Assembly: GCF_017916475.1 (NCBI RefSeq) | Contig: NZ_JAFMTB010000001.1 | Coordinates: 1,764,043 to 1,828,042, forward strand | Length of the DNA: 64,000 bases | From: Patulibacter sp. SYSU D01012 | GTDB lineage: Bacteria; Actinomycetota; Thermoleophilia; Solirubrobacterales; Solirubrobacteraceae | Direction of reading: 5' to 3' | Shown: one piece after another, positions 1 through 8,730 of the stretch | Layout: the number at the start of each line of letters is the position of its first letter | Numbering within the stretch: the stretch's first letter is position 1 | Translations under genes and position numbers: made by a program | Notes under the pieces: generated by a model | What the model saw: the letters and a program-made list of their open reading frames with translations, nothing else | Database searches by the model: none | What the model was told of the DNA's origin: nothing

Positions 1-1034
1 TCCGCCGTCTTCTCCGCACGCTGACGACCGTCCTGGCCGTCCTCGGCGCCGGCGTCCTGCTCGCCGCCTGCGGCGCGTCCGACGACGAGCCTTCCGCGTC
101 GACCGCCGCGTCCGGGGCGTCGGGCGCGTTCCCCGCCCGCATCGAGGGCGCCTTCGGCACGGCCACCGTGCCGGCGGCCCCGAAGCGGGTCGTCGCCCTC
201 GGCTGGAGCGACCAGGACGTCCTGCTGGGCCTGGGCGTCAAGCCGGTCGCCGTCTACGACATCGGCCCCGACTTCCCGACCGGCGTGGGCCCGTGGGCGT
301 CCGACCTGCTCGACGGGCAGAAGCCGCAGAAGCTGAGCCTGGCGGACGGGATCCCGTTCGAGAAGGTCGCGGCGCTGCGGCCCGACCTGATCGTCGCGGT
401 GCAGTCCGGCGTGACGGCCGACGACTACGCGAAGCTCGCGAAGATCGCCCCGACCGTCACCTACGCGAAGGGTCGCGCGCCGTACGTGACGCCGTGGCCG
501 GAGCAGGCCGAGATCATCGGGGAGGCCGTCGGGCAGCCGGAGAAGGCCGCCCAGCTCGTGCAGACGACGAAGGACGCGCTCGCGCAGGCGCGGAAGGACC
601 ACCCCGACCTGCAGGGCCGGACGTTCACCTACATGGCGCGCCGCCAGGGCGACCAGGTCGGCCTGTACCTGCCGGACGACCTGCGCCTGAAGTTCCTCGA
701 GGACCTGGGCATGAAGCTGTCGCCCGGGCAGCGCGCGGCGGCGAGGTCGGCGCCGAAGGGCGCGTACTTCGTGGACGTCTCCTACGAGCGGCTCGGCGCC
801 CTCGACGCCGACGTGCTCGTCGCCTGGTTCACGTCCGAGAGCGAGCGCAAGGCGTTCAGCGCCCGGCCGGTCTTCCGCGCGATGGACGTCGCCAAGCGCG
901 GCGGGTTCGTCCCGCTCGACCTGATCCAGGCGCAGGCGCAGGGCGCCCCGACGGTGCTGAGCATCCCGTGGGCGATCGACAACGTCGTGCCGCTCGTCGA
1001 GCGCGGGCTGGCGGGCAAGGGCCCGAGGTCCTGA
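1..1034 (+). CDS. Iron-siderophore ABC transporter substrate-binding lipoprotein (5' partial)
   Basis: The reading frame is open from base 3, so the gene begins before the window. The visible N-terminus is a lipoprotein signal peptide: basic RRLLR, a hydrophobic stretch, then the lipobox LLAAC with its Cys codon at 69-71. The mature part starts with a low-complexity Ser/Ala linker followed by a FecB/FepB-type periplasmic-binding fold (VVALGWSDQDVLLGLGVKPV; FEKVAALRPDLIV; TYMARRQGD; VDVSYERLGALDADVLV). Such proteins are lipid-anchored outside the membrane and hand ferric siderophores to an FhuBC-like permease; that permease is not in the window. The substrate cannot be told from sequence. Two hairpins follow the stop. 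Confidence 0.85.
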   Translation, partial: RRLLRTLTTVLAVLGAGVLLAACGASDDEPSASTAASGASGAFPARIEGAFGTATVPAAPKRVVALGWSDQDVLLGLGVKPVAVYDIGPDFPTGVGPWASDLLDGQKPQKLSLADGIPFEKVAALRPDLIVAVQSGVTADDYAKLAKIAPTVTYAKGRAPYVTPWPEQAEIIGEAVGQPEKAAQLVQTTKDALAQARKDHPDLQGRTFTYMARRQGDQVGLYLPDDLRLKFLEDLGMKLSPGQRAAARSAPKGAYFVDVSYERLGALDADVLVAWFTSESERKAFSARPVFRAMDVAKRGGFVPLDLIQAQAQGAPTVLSIPWAIDNVVPLVERGLAGKGPRS

Positions 1035-1040
1035 CGGCCC

Positions 1041-1063
1041 GGGCCGGCGCGCCGCGCCGGCCC
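1041..1063 (+). terminator. GC hairpin just after the siderophore-binding gene
   Basis: A perfect 10-bp stem (1041-1050 with 1054-1063) and 3-nt loop begins 7 nt after the TGA. No U-tract follows, which is usual for high-GC actinobacterial terminators. Confidence 0.45.
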
Positions 1064-1146
1064 GCCGGCCCCGCGAGGCCCCAGCGCGGCGGTGCCACGC
1101 CCGCCCGCGCCGCCCCGGCGCGCGGGCGTGGCGGCCCCCGAGAACG

Positions 1147-1176
1147 GCGAAGGCCGGGCGCAAGCCCGGCCTTCGC
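1147..1176. terminator. Bidirectional terminator between convergent genes
   Basis: A perfect 13-bp inverted repeat with a GCAA tetraloop (1160-1163) lies between the convergent siderophore-binding gene and the NlpC/P60 gene and can serve both strands. Confidence 0.7.
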
Positions 1177-1194
1177 GGTCCTCGGGGAGCGGCC

Positions 1195-2418
1195 CTAGAA
1201 GCCCGGCGGGTGGCGCGCCACGAAGCCGGCGGAGGAGCGCATCTCGCTCGTCCACCGCGTGCCGCCGCCGCGCAGGTTCGACGTGTCGAAGCGGCGGCCG
1301 TCGACGACCATGTAGGCGTGCCCGCCGTTGGCGTAGACGGTGATGCGCTTGCCCGGGCCCGCCTCGCCCCAGCTCATGAAGCCGCCGGAGGTCAGCGGCG
1401 CGTCGAGCAGCCCGCCGGCCGCCAGCGCGTACGAGATCGACCCGGAGCAGTCGTAGCCGCCCGAGGCGCCGCCGTGGCCGCCGCCCCAGACGTACGGGGT
1501 CGTCGCGATCTCGTTCGCGGCCGCGACGACGCGGCCGACGACGCCGCCCTGGTCCGCCGCCGGGGCGGAGGAGCCGCCGCCCGAGGAGGACGACCCGCCT
1601 GACGAGGAGCCGCCGGAGGACGAGCCGCCGCCCGACGGCGCGGCCACCCGCGGCGCGGCGCGCGTGGCCGACGCGGCCTCGCGGGCCGCGCGGGCCGCCG
1701 CGGCCTGCTCCCGCTCGAGCCGGGCGATGCGGGACTGCACGCTGCGCAGCTGCGCCTTCGCACCGTCGCGGCGCTCGAGCTGCGCGGCGCGGCGGCGCAG
1801 GATCGCGTTGCGGACGACGTCGGCCTGCTCGCGGTCGGCCTCGGCCTGCTTCGCGAGGGTGGCGTAGCGGGTGCGCTGGCCCTCGAGCCGGTCCTCCTGC
1901 CGGGCGACCTCGCGCTTCGCGTCGCGGGTGACGTCGAGGATGCGGCCGTTGTGGTGCGAGACGCGCTCGAGGAAGTCGACGCGCTCGAGCAGGTCGTCGA
2001 ACCCGTTCGAGTTCAGGACGACCGAGACGATGTCGGGCCGACCGCTCTCGTACGCCTTCTGCAGGTTCTGCGAGAGCACCTCGGTCGCCTCGGCGGCCTT
2101 GCGCTCCAGCGTCGACAGGCGGGCGCGGGCGCGGACGAGGTCGTCCTGGCTCTGCTGCAGGAGCGCGCGTCGCCGGGTGACCTGGCCGTCCAGGCGGTCC
2201 AGCCGCGCCTGCGCCTGGGCGAGACCCGCGTTCGTCCGCGCGATGCGGGCGCTCTCGGCCGCGACGCGCTGGCGCAGGCTGGACGCGGCGGCGCGCTCGG
2301 CCGCGACGTCGGCGGTGCCCTGGGCGGGCACGCCGGCGCCGACGGTCACGGCGGCCGCGCTCGTGGCGAGCAGCGCGATGGCGCGCAGGCGGTTTCGGCG
2401 GCGTGGGGTCGCGAGCAT
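1195..2418 (-). CDS. Secreted coiled-coil NlpC/P60 peptidoglycan hydrolase
   Basis: A 407-residue protein read from the ATG at 2418; the frame stays open further upstream, but a signal peptide starts exactly here ([17 protein letters not shown], cleavage near AQG). Residues about 35-255 are a long heptad-rich coiled coil. A Gly/Ser linker (about 262-290) leads to a C-terminal NlpC/P60 (C40) domain at about 292-407 with the nucleophile in YDCSGS (Cys about 324) and the His in GGHAYMVV (about 367). By family, it cleaves stem-peptide bonds in the cell wall, and the coiled coil probably controls activity as in RipA/PcsB-type hydrolases. It is divergent from purT. Confidence 0.85.
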   Translation of the reverse strand: MLATPRRRNRLRAIALLATSAAAVTVGAGVPAQGTADVAAERAAASSLRQRVAAESARIARTNAGLAQAQARLDRLDGQVTRRRALLQQSQDDLVRARARLSTLERKAAEATEVLSQNLQKAYESGRPDIVSVVLNSNGFDDLLERVDFLERVSHHNGRILDVTRDAKREVARQEDRLEGQRTRYATLAKQAEADREQADVVRNAILRRRAAQLERRDGAKAQLRSVQSRIARLEREQAAAARAAREAASATRAAPRVAAPSGGGSSSGGSSSGGSSSSGGGSSAPAADQGGVVGRVVAAANEIATTPYVWGGGHGGASGGYDCSGSISYALAAGGLLDAPLTSGGFMSWGEAGPGKRITVYANGGHAYMVVDGRRFDTSNLRGGGTRWTSEMRSSAGFVARHPPGF

Positions 2419-2556
2419 GGAACCTCGGGTCTGGGGTGCGCGGAGCGCGGCGTCCGGGCCGGGCGGCGGTCGGCGGCGGACACAGGCAGCCGTGGGACAC
2501 GGATGCGCAGGCGACGCTAGCGCGGCCCGTGCGGACGACCCAAGGGTCGGGTGGGC

Positions 2557-2576
2557 CCTGCAAGCGGTCTTGCAGG
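2557..2576. promoter_or_regulatory. 20-bp perfect inverted repeat upstream of purT
   Basis: CCTGCAAG-CGGT-CTTGCAGG, an 8-bp perfect arm with a 4-nt centre, lies 23 bp before the purT ATG in the purT/NlpC divergent region. It could be a repressor site or an RNA hairpin. No protein can be assigned to it. Confidence 0.4.
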
Positions 2577-2599
2577 AGCCGCTGCGATCATCCGGCGCG

Positions 2600-3889
2600 A
2601 TGCCCGCGCCCACCGCTCCCGCGCCCACCACGATCGGCACCCCGGGGTCGCCGCGGGCGGTCCGCCTGGTGCTGCTGGGCAGCGGCGAGCTGGGCCGCGA
2701 GGTCGCGATCGAGGCGATGCGGCTGGGCTGCGAGGTCGTCGCCGTCGATCGCTACGACGGCGCGCCCGCGATGCAGGTCGCGCACCGGCGACACGTCGTG
2801 ACGATGACCGACCCCGACGCGCTGCGGGCGGTCCTCGCCGAGGAGCGCGCCCGCGGCGGCGTCGACGGCGCCCCGTTCGCCGGCCGTCTGCTCGTCGTCC
2901 CCGAGATCGAGGCGATCGCCACGCACGTCCTGCAGGAGGTCGAGGCCGAGGGCGTGCACGTCGTCCCGACCGCGCGCGCCGCCCGCCTGACGATGGACCG
3001 CGAGGGCATCCGCCGCCTGGCGGCGGAGGAGCTGGGGCTGCCGACGTCGCCGTACCGCTTCTGTCGCTCCGCGGAGGAGCTGCGCGACGCCGTCGCGGCG
3101 CTGGGCGGCGCGGCGGGCGACGCGTTCGTCCCGTGCGTCGTGAAGCCGGTCATGTCGTCGAGCGGCAAGGGCCAGTCGGTCGTCCGCTCGCCCGAGGACG
3201 CCGAGCGCGCGTGGGCGTACGCGCAGGAGGCCGGGCGCACGGGGGCGTCCGACGTCATCTGCGAGGGCTTCGTGGCGTTCGACTACGAGATCACGCTGCT
3301 CACCGTCCGTCACGCGGGCGGCACGACGTTCTGCGCGCCGATCGGGCACACCCAGGAGGACGGCGACTACCGCGAGTCCTGGCAGCCGCAGCCGATGTCG
3401 GCCGCGGCGGCGCGGCGGGCGGAGGAGGTCGCGCGCGCGGTCACCGACGGCCTCGGCGGCCACGGCATCTTCGGCGTCGAGCTGTTCGTCCGCGGCGACG
3501 AGGTGCTCTTCAGCGAGGTCTCGCCGCGCCCGCACGACACCGGGATGGTGACGCTGGCCAGCCAGGCGGCGAGCGAGTTCGCGCTCCACGTGCGCGCGAT
3601 CCTGGGGCTGTCGGTCCCGACGGACGCGGACGGCCGCGTGCCGCTGCTGTCGCCGGCGGCGAGCGCGGTGATCCTGGGGCCGGACGCGCTCGGCGCGGCG
3701 GACGCGCCGGCGTACGAGGGCGTGCCGGAGGCGCTGGCGGTGGACCCCGGCGTCGACCTGCGGCTGTTCGCCAAGCCGGACACGCGGCCCGGCCGCCGGC
3801 TGGGCGTGGCCCTCGCCCGCGCCGCCGACGTGACCGCGGCGCGCGAGCGGGCGACGGCGGCCGCCGCGGCCGTGCGCGTCGCGGGCTAG
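2600..3889 (+). CDS. purT: Formate-dependent phosphoribosylglycinamide formyltransferase (GAR transformylase 2)
   Basis: PurT uses ATP and formate to formylate GAR in de novo purine synthesis, an alternative to folate-dependent PurN. The 429-residue product is an ATP-grasp protein. It has the family N-terminal signature [19 protein letters not shown] (about 25-45), the ATP-binding loop [16 protein letters not shown] (about 180-195) and the metal-binding [13 protein letters not shown] segment (about 302). The start is the ATG at 2600; the frame runs open far upstream but there is no homology there. The protein is about 35 residues longer than E. coli PurT, mostly a Pro/Ala-rich N-terminal extension. 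No other purine genes are nearby. Confidence 0.95.
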   Translation: MPAPTAPAPTTIGTPGSPRAVRLVLLGSGELGREVAIEAMRLGCEVVAVDRYDGAPAMQVAHRRHVVTMTDPDALRAVLAEERARGGVDGAPFAGRLLVVPEIEAIATHVLQEVEAEGVHVVPTARAARLTMDREGIRRLAAEELGLPTSPYRFCRSAEELRDAVAALGGAAGDAFVPCVVKPVMSSSGKGQSVVRSPEDAERAWAYAQEAGRTGASDVICEGFVAFDYEITLLTVRHAGGTTFCAPIGHTQEDGDYRESWQPQPMSAAAARRAEEVARAVTDGLGGHGIFGVELFVRGDEVLFSEVSPRPHDTGMVTLASQAASEFALHVRAILGLSVPTDADGRVPLLSPAASAVILGPDALGAADAPAYEGVPEALAVDPGVDLRLFAKPDTRPGRRLGVALARAADVTAARERATAAAAAVRVAG

Positions 3890-3952
3890 GCCGGACCCCG
3901 GCGTCCCGACGCCGGCCGCGCGCCGACGCCCGGCCGGCGGCGCCCGCCGGGG

Positions 3953-4258
3953 CTACTCGAAGGCGCGCCGGATGCGCTCGTCGAGGAACGGCAGCAGCTC
4001 GTGGTGGCCGTGCACGTACCGCGCGACGAACGGGCAGATCGGCACGATCGCCTGGCCGCGGTCCCGCGCGTCCTCCAGCGCGCCCGCGACGAGCTCGGTG
4101 CCCAGCCCCCGTCCGCCCACCTTCGGGTCCACCTCGGTGTGGGTGAAGACGATGCGGTCGCCGGCGACCTCCTGGTAGGCGGCGAAGCCGACGACCTCGC
4201 CGTCCTCCACGAGCTCGTAGCGGTGCTGGTCGGGGGCGTTGCGGACCTCGGTGCTCAT
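3953..4258 (-). CDS. Small GNAT-like N-acetyltransferase (YjdJ/GNAT_2 type)
   Basis: A 101-residue single-domain protein starting with MSTEVRNAPDQHRYEL. It has the short GNAT core: a beta-strand VGFAAYQEVAGDRIVFTHTEV, then the acetyl-CoA loop VGGRGLGTELVAGAL (about 48-62), then PICPFVARYVHGH and a C-terminal helix. This matches the compact family related to YjdJ and plant or human NATD1, whose substrates are unknown. GGGAG lies 5 nt before the ATG. It is transcribed with its back to purT. The 141 bp between it and the next minus-strand gene hold no further ORF. Confidence 0.8.
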   Translation of the reverse strand: MSTEVRNAPDQHRYELVEDGEVVGFAAYQEVAGDRIVFTHTEVDPKVGGRGLGTELVAGALEDARDRGQAIVPICPFVARYVHGHHELLPFLDERIRRAFE

Positions 4259-4399
4259 GGGACTCCCGGTGCTCGGGCGCCGCGGTCGCGGCGCGATCGG
4301 CGCGCATGCTGCCAGACGCCCCGGCGCGCGTCCTGGGGCAGGTGACGGTCGTCGCCCCGGTCGCCCGGCGCCCGGGGACGTCGGGCGAGCGGCGCGGGA

Positions 4400-5674
4400 T
4401 CAGTCCGCGGGCGCGCCGGCCGGTGCGCCGCCGCGCTCGGCGCGGGCGGCTCCGGCGGACGCCGGGCGGCCGGCGCGCGCCGGCCGCGCCGCCGCGGGCA
4501 GCGCCACGCCGGGGTCGGGCGCGGGCGGCGCGTCGAGCGCCGACGCCGAGAACGTCCGCAGGTAGGCGCCCCACGCGCGGGTGCTCACCGAGAACGGGCT
4601 GAGCGCCGCGAGCACCGCGGTCAGCAGGCGTCGCCGGGGGATCGCCCGGCCGGCCAGGCGCTGCAGGCGCAGGAGCCACCGGTAGGCCGGCAGCTTCTGC
4701 GCCGACCGGGCGGCGTGGCGGCGCAGCGCCTGCTCGCGCGTCTGCCGTCCTTCCAGGGTCCAGCGCAGCTCGCGCCCCAGCAGCACGCCGAAGTGCAGCG
4801 CGGGCCGGATCCCCTCGGCGGTCAGCGGCAGGCAGTGGCCGGCGCTGTCGCCGACGAAGAAGACCCCGTCGCCCGTCGCGGCGCGCAGCCTGTGCGGGAT
4901 CCAGTTGCCCTGGAAGCGGACGGCGTCGCGCCCCAGGTCGTCGGCGAGCCGCAGGGTCGGGTCCTTCACGTGCTCGCGCGGGTCGAACGATCCGACGCCG
5001 ACCCGGATCTCGTGGCCGGCCGGGAAGGACCACGCGTAGCCGTCGGGCACGTAGCGGGGGTTCAGGAACAGCTCGAGCTCGCCGGACACGCCCTCGGGGT
5101 GGACCTCGAGCCCGCGGGACAGGTACGCCTCGGGCGGCTGGATCGTCGCCTCCGACGCGGGCGCCAGGATCCGCCGCCAGCCGAGCGCGTCGACGACGAG
5201 GGGCGCGCGGAGCTCGCCGCGGTCCGTCGCGATCGCGAGCGGCTCGCCGGGCCGCGGCGCGGCGGCGCGGGCGCGGCCCTCGACCTTCGCCGTCTCGAAG
5301 CGGAAGTCGCCCTGGGCGGCCAGCAGGCGGCACAGCTCGCGGTAGTCGAACGTGGCGAACGGCTCCGGGAGCGCCCACGAGAAGCTGTGGTCCTCCGTCC
5401 GGGCGACGATCCGGCGGAACGTCTGGCGCAGGGCGCCCGTCAGCCCGAGCGCCTCGAGCCACGGGAGCGGGACGGCGCAGGCGGACGTCGCCCGCTCGCC
5501 GATCTCGTAGCGGTCCACGACGACGACGTCGGGGCGGCGGCCGTCCGGGAGCGTGGCGCCCGCCAGCTCGCGGGCGACCGCGAGCCCGGCGAAGCTGGCG
5601 CCGCAGATCAGGACGTCGCAGTCGAGGTCGAGGGGCGTGCGCGCGTCCCCGCGCGTCGTGGCTCGCACCGGCAT
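4400..5674 (-). CDS. FAD-dependent oxidoreductase, geranylgeranyl-reductase-like
   Basis: A 424-residue flavoprotein. Near the N-terminus is a Rossmann FAD motif in variant form (DVLICGASFAGLAVARELAG, about 21-40) followed by VVVDRYEIGE. In the C-terminal half is the second FAD signature VFFVGDSAGHCLPLTAEGI (about 270), which is typical of the geranylgeranyl reductase/tryptophan-halogenase-like flavoprotein group. By family it reduces or hydroxylates a lipid or aromatic substrate; the actual substrate is not inferable. The last 40 residues are Ala/Pro/Arg-rich and probably disordered. TACAGT ends 8 nt before the ATG, suggesting a leaderless mRNA. Confidence 0.75.
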   Translation of the reverse strand: MPVRATTRGDARTPLDLDCDVLICGASFAGLAVARELAGATLPDGRRPDVVVVDRYEIGERATSACAVPLPWLEALGLTGALRQTFRRIVARTEDHSFSWALPEPFATFDYRELCRLLAAQGDFRFETAKVEGRARAAAPRPGEPLAIATDRGELRAPLVVDALGWRRILAPASEATIQPPEAYLSRGLEVHPEGVSGELELFLNPRYVPDGYAWSFPAGHEIRVGVGSFDPREHVKDPTLRLADDLGRDAVRFQGNWIPHRLRAATGDGVFFVGDSAGHCLPLTAEGIRPALHFGVLLGRELRWTLEGRQTREQALRRHAARSAQKLPAYRWLLRLQRLAGRAIPRRRLLTAVLAALSPFSVSTRAWGAYLRTFSASALDAPPAPDPGVALPAAARPARAGRPASAGAARAERGGAPAGAPAD

Positions 5675-5682
5675 GGCGGTCG

Positions 5683-5688
5683 ACTGTA
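5683..5688 (-). promoter_or_regulatory. -10 box of the FAD oxidoreductase (leaderless)
   Basis: Reading leftward, TACAGT is followed after 8 nt by the ATG at 5674. No Shine-Dalgarno sequence fits in between. Confidence 0.55.
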
Positions 5689-5733
5689 CCGGCGCCGGAC
5701 GGGCCGCCCGCCGGCGTGGCGCGGCGGGGACGG

Positions 5734-6612
5734 TCAGCGGGCGACGGCGCCCGCGCGGGCGCGGATGGCGTCCGCGAAGCGGTCGCTCGCGCCCGCCGAC
5801 GCGCCGAGGAAGAGGAACGGCTCGACGAGCTCGAGCTCGAGCAGCAGCGGCGTGCCGTCGTCGCCGCGGACGAGGTCGACGCGCGCGTACAGCGGGGTCA
5901 GCCCGAAGCGCGACCGGACGAGCTCGAGGGCGCGCCGGGCGACGTCCTCCTCGGCCGCGGACGGTGCGTGCGGCCGGATCTCGGGCATCGCGGCCTCGTC
6001 CGCGCTCGGGGCGGCGCCGCGCTCGAGGATGCGGCCCTTCTCGATCGCGTGCGACAGCCGGCCGTCGAAGTGCAGCAGCGCGCTCTCCCCGCGCTCGTCG
6101 ACGGACGCGACGAAGGGCTGCACCATCGCGACGTGGCCGGCGGCGTGGATCCGGGCGATCAGCGCGTCGCGCGCCGCCTCCTCGCCGGGCAGGAAGCGGC
6201 CGGTGTCGCGGGCGCCGGCGGACACCGACGGCTTGACGACGTGCTCGCCGGCGAGCACGGGCAGGTCGGCGGGCAGCGCCTCGCCGGGGGCCACGAACCG
6301 CGTCGGCACCGTGGGCAGGCCCGCGTCGGCGAGCTCGCCGAGGTAGCGCTTGTCGGTGTTCCACGCGAGCACGTCGGCGGGGTTCGCCAGCCGCGGGACG
6401 CCGGCCGCCCACGCCAGGAACGCGTCGCGGCGGTCGTGGTAGTCCCAGGTCGAGCGCACCACGACGAGGTCGAACGCGGACCAGTCCACCGCCGGGTCGT
6501 CCCAGATCACCCAGGCCGCGTCGAGCCGCTCCGCCAGCGCCGTCTCCTCGACCCCCTGCGGGTGCTCGGCGCTCGTGGCGAGGGCGATGCGGGGAGCGGG
6601 GGAGGAGGCCAT
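5734..6612 (-). CDS. ATP-grasp domain protein (glutathione-synthetase/DcsG-like)
   Basis: A 292-residue single-chain ATP-grasp enzyme. The N-terminal domain contains RIALATSAEHPQG and DLVVVRSTWDYHDRRDAF. The ATP-binding region has EHVVKPSVSAGARDTGRF (about 125-142), VMVQPFVASVDERGESALLHF and the metal-binding tail LLLELELVEPFLFL (about 262). The W-D-Y motif and overall layout resemble the DcsG (cycloserine cyclisation) and related uncharacterised ATP-grasp proteins that join a carboxylate to an amine or alcohol. The natural substrate is unknown and no biosynthetic cluster surrounds it. TACCAT lies 7 nt before the ATG. Confidence 0.75.
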   Translation of the reverse strand: MASSPAPRIALATSAEHPQGVEETALAERLDAAWVIWDDPAVDWSAFDLVVVRSTWDYHDRRDAFLAWAAGVPRLANPADVLAWNTDKRYLGELADAGLPTVPTRFVAPGEALPADLPVLAGEHVVKPSVSAGARDTGRFLPGEEAARDALIARIHAAGHVAMVQPFVASVDERGESALLHFDGRLSHAIEKGRILERGAAPSADEAAMPEIRPHAPSAAEEDVARRALELVRSRFGLTPLYARVDLVRGDDGTPLLLELELVEPFLFLGASAGASDRFADAIRARAGAVAR

Positions 6613-6619
6613 GCGTGCG

Positions 6620-6625
6620 ATGGTA
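6620..6625 (-). promoter_or_regulatory. -10 box of the ATP-grasp gene (leaderless)
   Basis: TACCAT on the minus strand ends 7 nt before the ATG at 6612. Confidence 0.55.
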
Positions 6626-6703
6626 GGGACGGACCCGCGGACGCCGCCGCGTCGCCCGCCCGCGTCCAGCTCCGGGCGGCCCCCGCCAGGACCGCATACG
6701 CGC

Positions 6704-6709
6704 TATCCT
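6704..6709 (+). promoter_or_regulatory. -10 box of rpsA (leaderless)
   Basis: TATCCT ends 9 nt before the rpsA ATG at 6719, too close for a ribosome binding site; none is visible. Confidence 0.6.
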
Positions 6710-6718
6710 TCGCGGTTC

Positions 6719-8029
6719 ATGTCCACCACCGAGATCCCCGCGGCGAACGTGGTTGAAGGTTCCGACGGCCTTCTCCTCAACGTCGACGGGAACATTGTCC
6801 CCAACTACGACGCCACCTTCCCCGGCTTTGCCGAAGGTGACGTGATCACCGGACGCGTCGTCCGCATCGACCCCGACGAGGTGTGGGTCGACGTCGGCTA
6901 CAAGTCCGAGGGCGTGATCCCGCAGCAGGAGCTGTCGATCCGCCGCAACGCCGACCCGTACGACGAGGTCGAGCTGGGCGAGGAAGTCGAAGTCCTCGTC
7001 ATGGTGAAGGAGGACGACGAAGGTCGTCTGAAGGTCTCGCGCAAGCAGGCCCGCTACGAGCGCGCGTGGAAGCGCATCGAGGCGGCCCAGGAGACCGGCG
7101 AGCCCGTCGAGGGCACCGTCATCGAGGTCGTCAAGGGCGGCCTCATCATCGACCTGGGCGTCCGCGGCTTCCTGCCGGCGTCCCTCGTCGACATCCGGCG
7201 CGTGCCGAACCTCGACGAGTACCTGCACACGATCATCGAGTGCAAGGTCATCGAGCTCAACCGCCAGCGCAACAACGTCGTGCTGTCGCGTCGTGCCGTG
7301 CTCGAGGAGGAGCGCAAGGAGCAGCGCCAGGCCATCCTGGACGTCCTGCAGCCCGGCGTCGTGGTCGAGGGTCAGATCTCGAACATCGTCGACTTCGGCG
7401 CGTTCGTCGACCTCAACGGCATCGACGGCCTCATCCACATCTCCGAGCTGTCCTGGACGCACGTCAACCACCCGAGCGAGGTCGTCTCGATCGGCGACGT
7501 CGTGCAGGTCAAGGTCCTCGACATCGATCGCGACCGCCAGCGCATCTCGCTGGGTCTCAAGCAGACCCAGGAGGACCCGTGGCAGCGCGTCGTCGACACG
7601 TACAACGTGGGCGACGAGCTCGAGGGCACGGTCACGAAGGTCGTCACCTTCGGTGCCTTCGTGGAGATCATGGAGGGCGTCGAGGGCCTGGTCCACATCT
7701 CCGAGCTCGCGGCGCACCACGTCGAGAGCCCGCGCGAGGTCGTGCACCCGGGCGACGACGTCAAGGTCAAGATCCTCGAGATCGACGACGAGCGCCGCCG
7801 CCTGTCCCTGTCGGTGAAGCGCGTCGAGGGCCAGATCCTCCCGCGCCGCGAGGCGTCCGCCGACTCCGGCGACCAGCTCGCGCACACCTCGGGCGGCGAC
7901 GACGACGCGCCGGCCTACACGTCCGCCGACGAGGGCTTCTCCGAGCCCCCCGCCGCGGTCGAGGCCGACGACGCCGTGGCGGAGGAGGCCCCCGAGGCCG
8001 ACGCCGCCGAGGAGACGCCCGAGGGCTGA
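6719..8029 (+). CDS. rpsA: 30S ribosomal protein S1
   Basis: A 436-residue S1 with four OB-fold S1 repeats at about residues 39-108, 126-190, 211-281 and 298-368. The third and fourth carry the best RNA-binding signatures ([20 protein letters not shown] and [21 protein letters not shown]). The last 60 residues are an acidic low-complexity tail. Four repeats rather than the six of proteobacteria is the usual actinobacterial form. The rpsA-coaE order followed shortly by uvrB is a known actinobacterial neighbourhood. The ATG at 6719 sits directly behind a -10 box. This is notable because S1 itself promotes initiation on leadered mRNAs. Confidence 0.97.
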   Translation: MSTTEIPAANVVEGSDGLLLNVDGNIVPNYDATFPGFAEGDVITGRVVRIDPDEVWVDVGYKSEGVIPQQELSIRRNADPYDEVELGEEVEVLVMVKEDDEGRLKVSRKQARYERAWKRIEAAQETGEPVEGTVIEVVKGGLIIDLGVRGFLPASLVDIRRVPNLDEYLHTIIECKVIELNRQRNNVVLSRRAVLEEERKEQRQAILDVLQPGVVVEGQISNIVDFGAFVDLNGIDGLIHISELSWTHVNHPSEVVSIGDVVQVKVLDIDRDRQRISLGLKQTQEDPWQRVVDTYNVGDELEGTVTKVVTFGAFVEIMEGVEGLVHISELAAHHVESPREVVHPGDDVKVKILEIDDERRRLSLSVKRVEGQILPRREASADSGDQLAHTSGGDDDAPAYTSADEGFSEPPAAVEADDAVAEEAPEADAAEETPEG

Positions 8030-8073
8030 TCCCCGCCTGCGGGGCGCCCACGCGTCCCGCATCGCGACCGTCC

Positions 8074-8101
8074 CCGCGGCCCGCCCTTCGGCGGGCCGCG
8101 G
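8074..8101 (+). terminator. Terminator of rpsA
   Basis: A perfect 12-bp GC stem with CTTC loop, 45 nt after the rpsA stop and just before the coaE promoter. Confidence 0.7.
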
Positions 8102-8116
8102 TCGTTCCGGGGTCGC

Positions 8117-8122
8117 TACCGT
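8117..8122 (+). promoter_or_regulatory. -10 box of coaE (leaderless)
   Basis: TACCGT ends 8 nt before the coaE ATG. Confidence 0.6.
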
Positions 8123-8130
8123 CTGGGGGG

Positions 8131-8730
8131 ATGGCTGTCCCCTTCGTTGGGCTCACCGGCGGTCTGGCCGCCGGCAAGTCGACCGCGCTCGCGGCGCTCG
8201 AGCGCCTGGGCGCGCGCACGCTCTCCACCGACGCCGTGGTCCACGGCCTGTACGAGGGCGCCGAGCTGCGCGACCTCGTGGTCGAGCGCTGGGGCGCCGA
8301 CGTCGCGCCCGACGGCGTGGTCGACCGGGCCGCGGTCGCCCAGCACGCGTTCGGCGACCCCGCCGAGCGCACGTGGCTCGAGGGCCAGGTCTGGCCCCGC
8401 GTCGCCCAGGCCGTGCTGGCGTTCCGCCAGGAGGCCGACGCCGCGGACCCGGCCCCTCGTGCGGCCGTCGTCGAGACGCCGCTGCTGTTCGAGGCGGGGA
8501 TGGAGGCGGGCTACGACGCGACGATCGCCGTCGTGGCGCCCGAGGCGCTGCGGCAGGAGCGCGCGCAGGCGCGGGGGCACCACGGCGTCGCGGCGCGCAA
8601 CGACCGCCACCTGTCCCAGGAGGAGAAGGCCGAGCGCGCGACGTACGCGATCGTGAACGACGGCACCGTCGAGCAGCTCGAGGCGCGGCTCGCGGCGGTC
8701 CTGGACGACCTGGCGCGGCCGGGGACGTGA
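8131..8730 (+). CDS. coaE: Dephospho-CoA kinase
   Basis: CoaE phosphorylates the ribose 3'-hydroxyl of dephospho-CoA, the last step of CoA synthesis. The 199-residue product has the Walker A loop GLTGGLAAGKSTA (7-19), the conserved ARTLSTDAVVH segment, the lid-region DVVVETPLLFEAG equivalent (AAVVETPLLFEAGME) and the C-terminal ATYAIVNDGTVEQLE motif. The length fits single-domain bacterial CoaE. It lies after rpsA with its own promoter. Its TGA overlaps the GTG of the downstream lytic transglycosylase (GTGA), so the pair is probably translationally coupled. The pantothenate operon at the far end of the window feeds the same pathway. Confidence 0.95.
   Translation: MAVPFVGLTGGLAAGKSTALAALERLGARTLSTDAVVHGLYEGAELRDLVVERWGADVAPDGVVDRAAVAQHAFGDPAERTWLEGQVWPRVAQAVLAFRQEADAADPAPRAAVVETPLLFEAGMEAGYDATIAVVAPEALRQERAQARGHHGVAARNDRHLSQEEKAERATYAIVNDGTVEQLEARLAAVLDDLARPGT

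Noticed and set aside
2419-2599. Possible c-di-AMP riboswitch before the NlpC/P60 gene (and likewise before the LysM gene at 58434-58620)
   Set aside because: Such wall-hydrolase genes often carry one in actinobacteria, but I could not find the conserved core segments in either leader.
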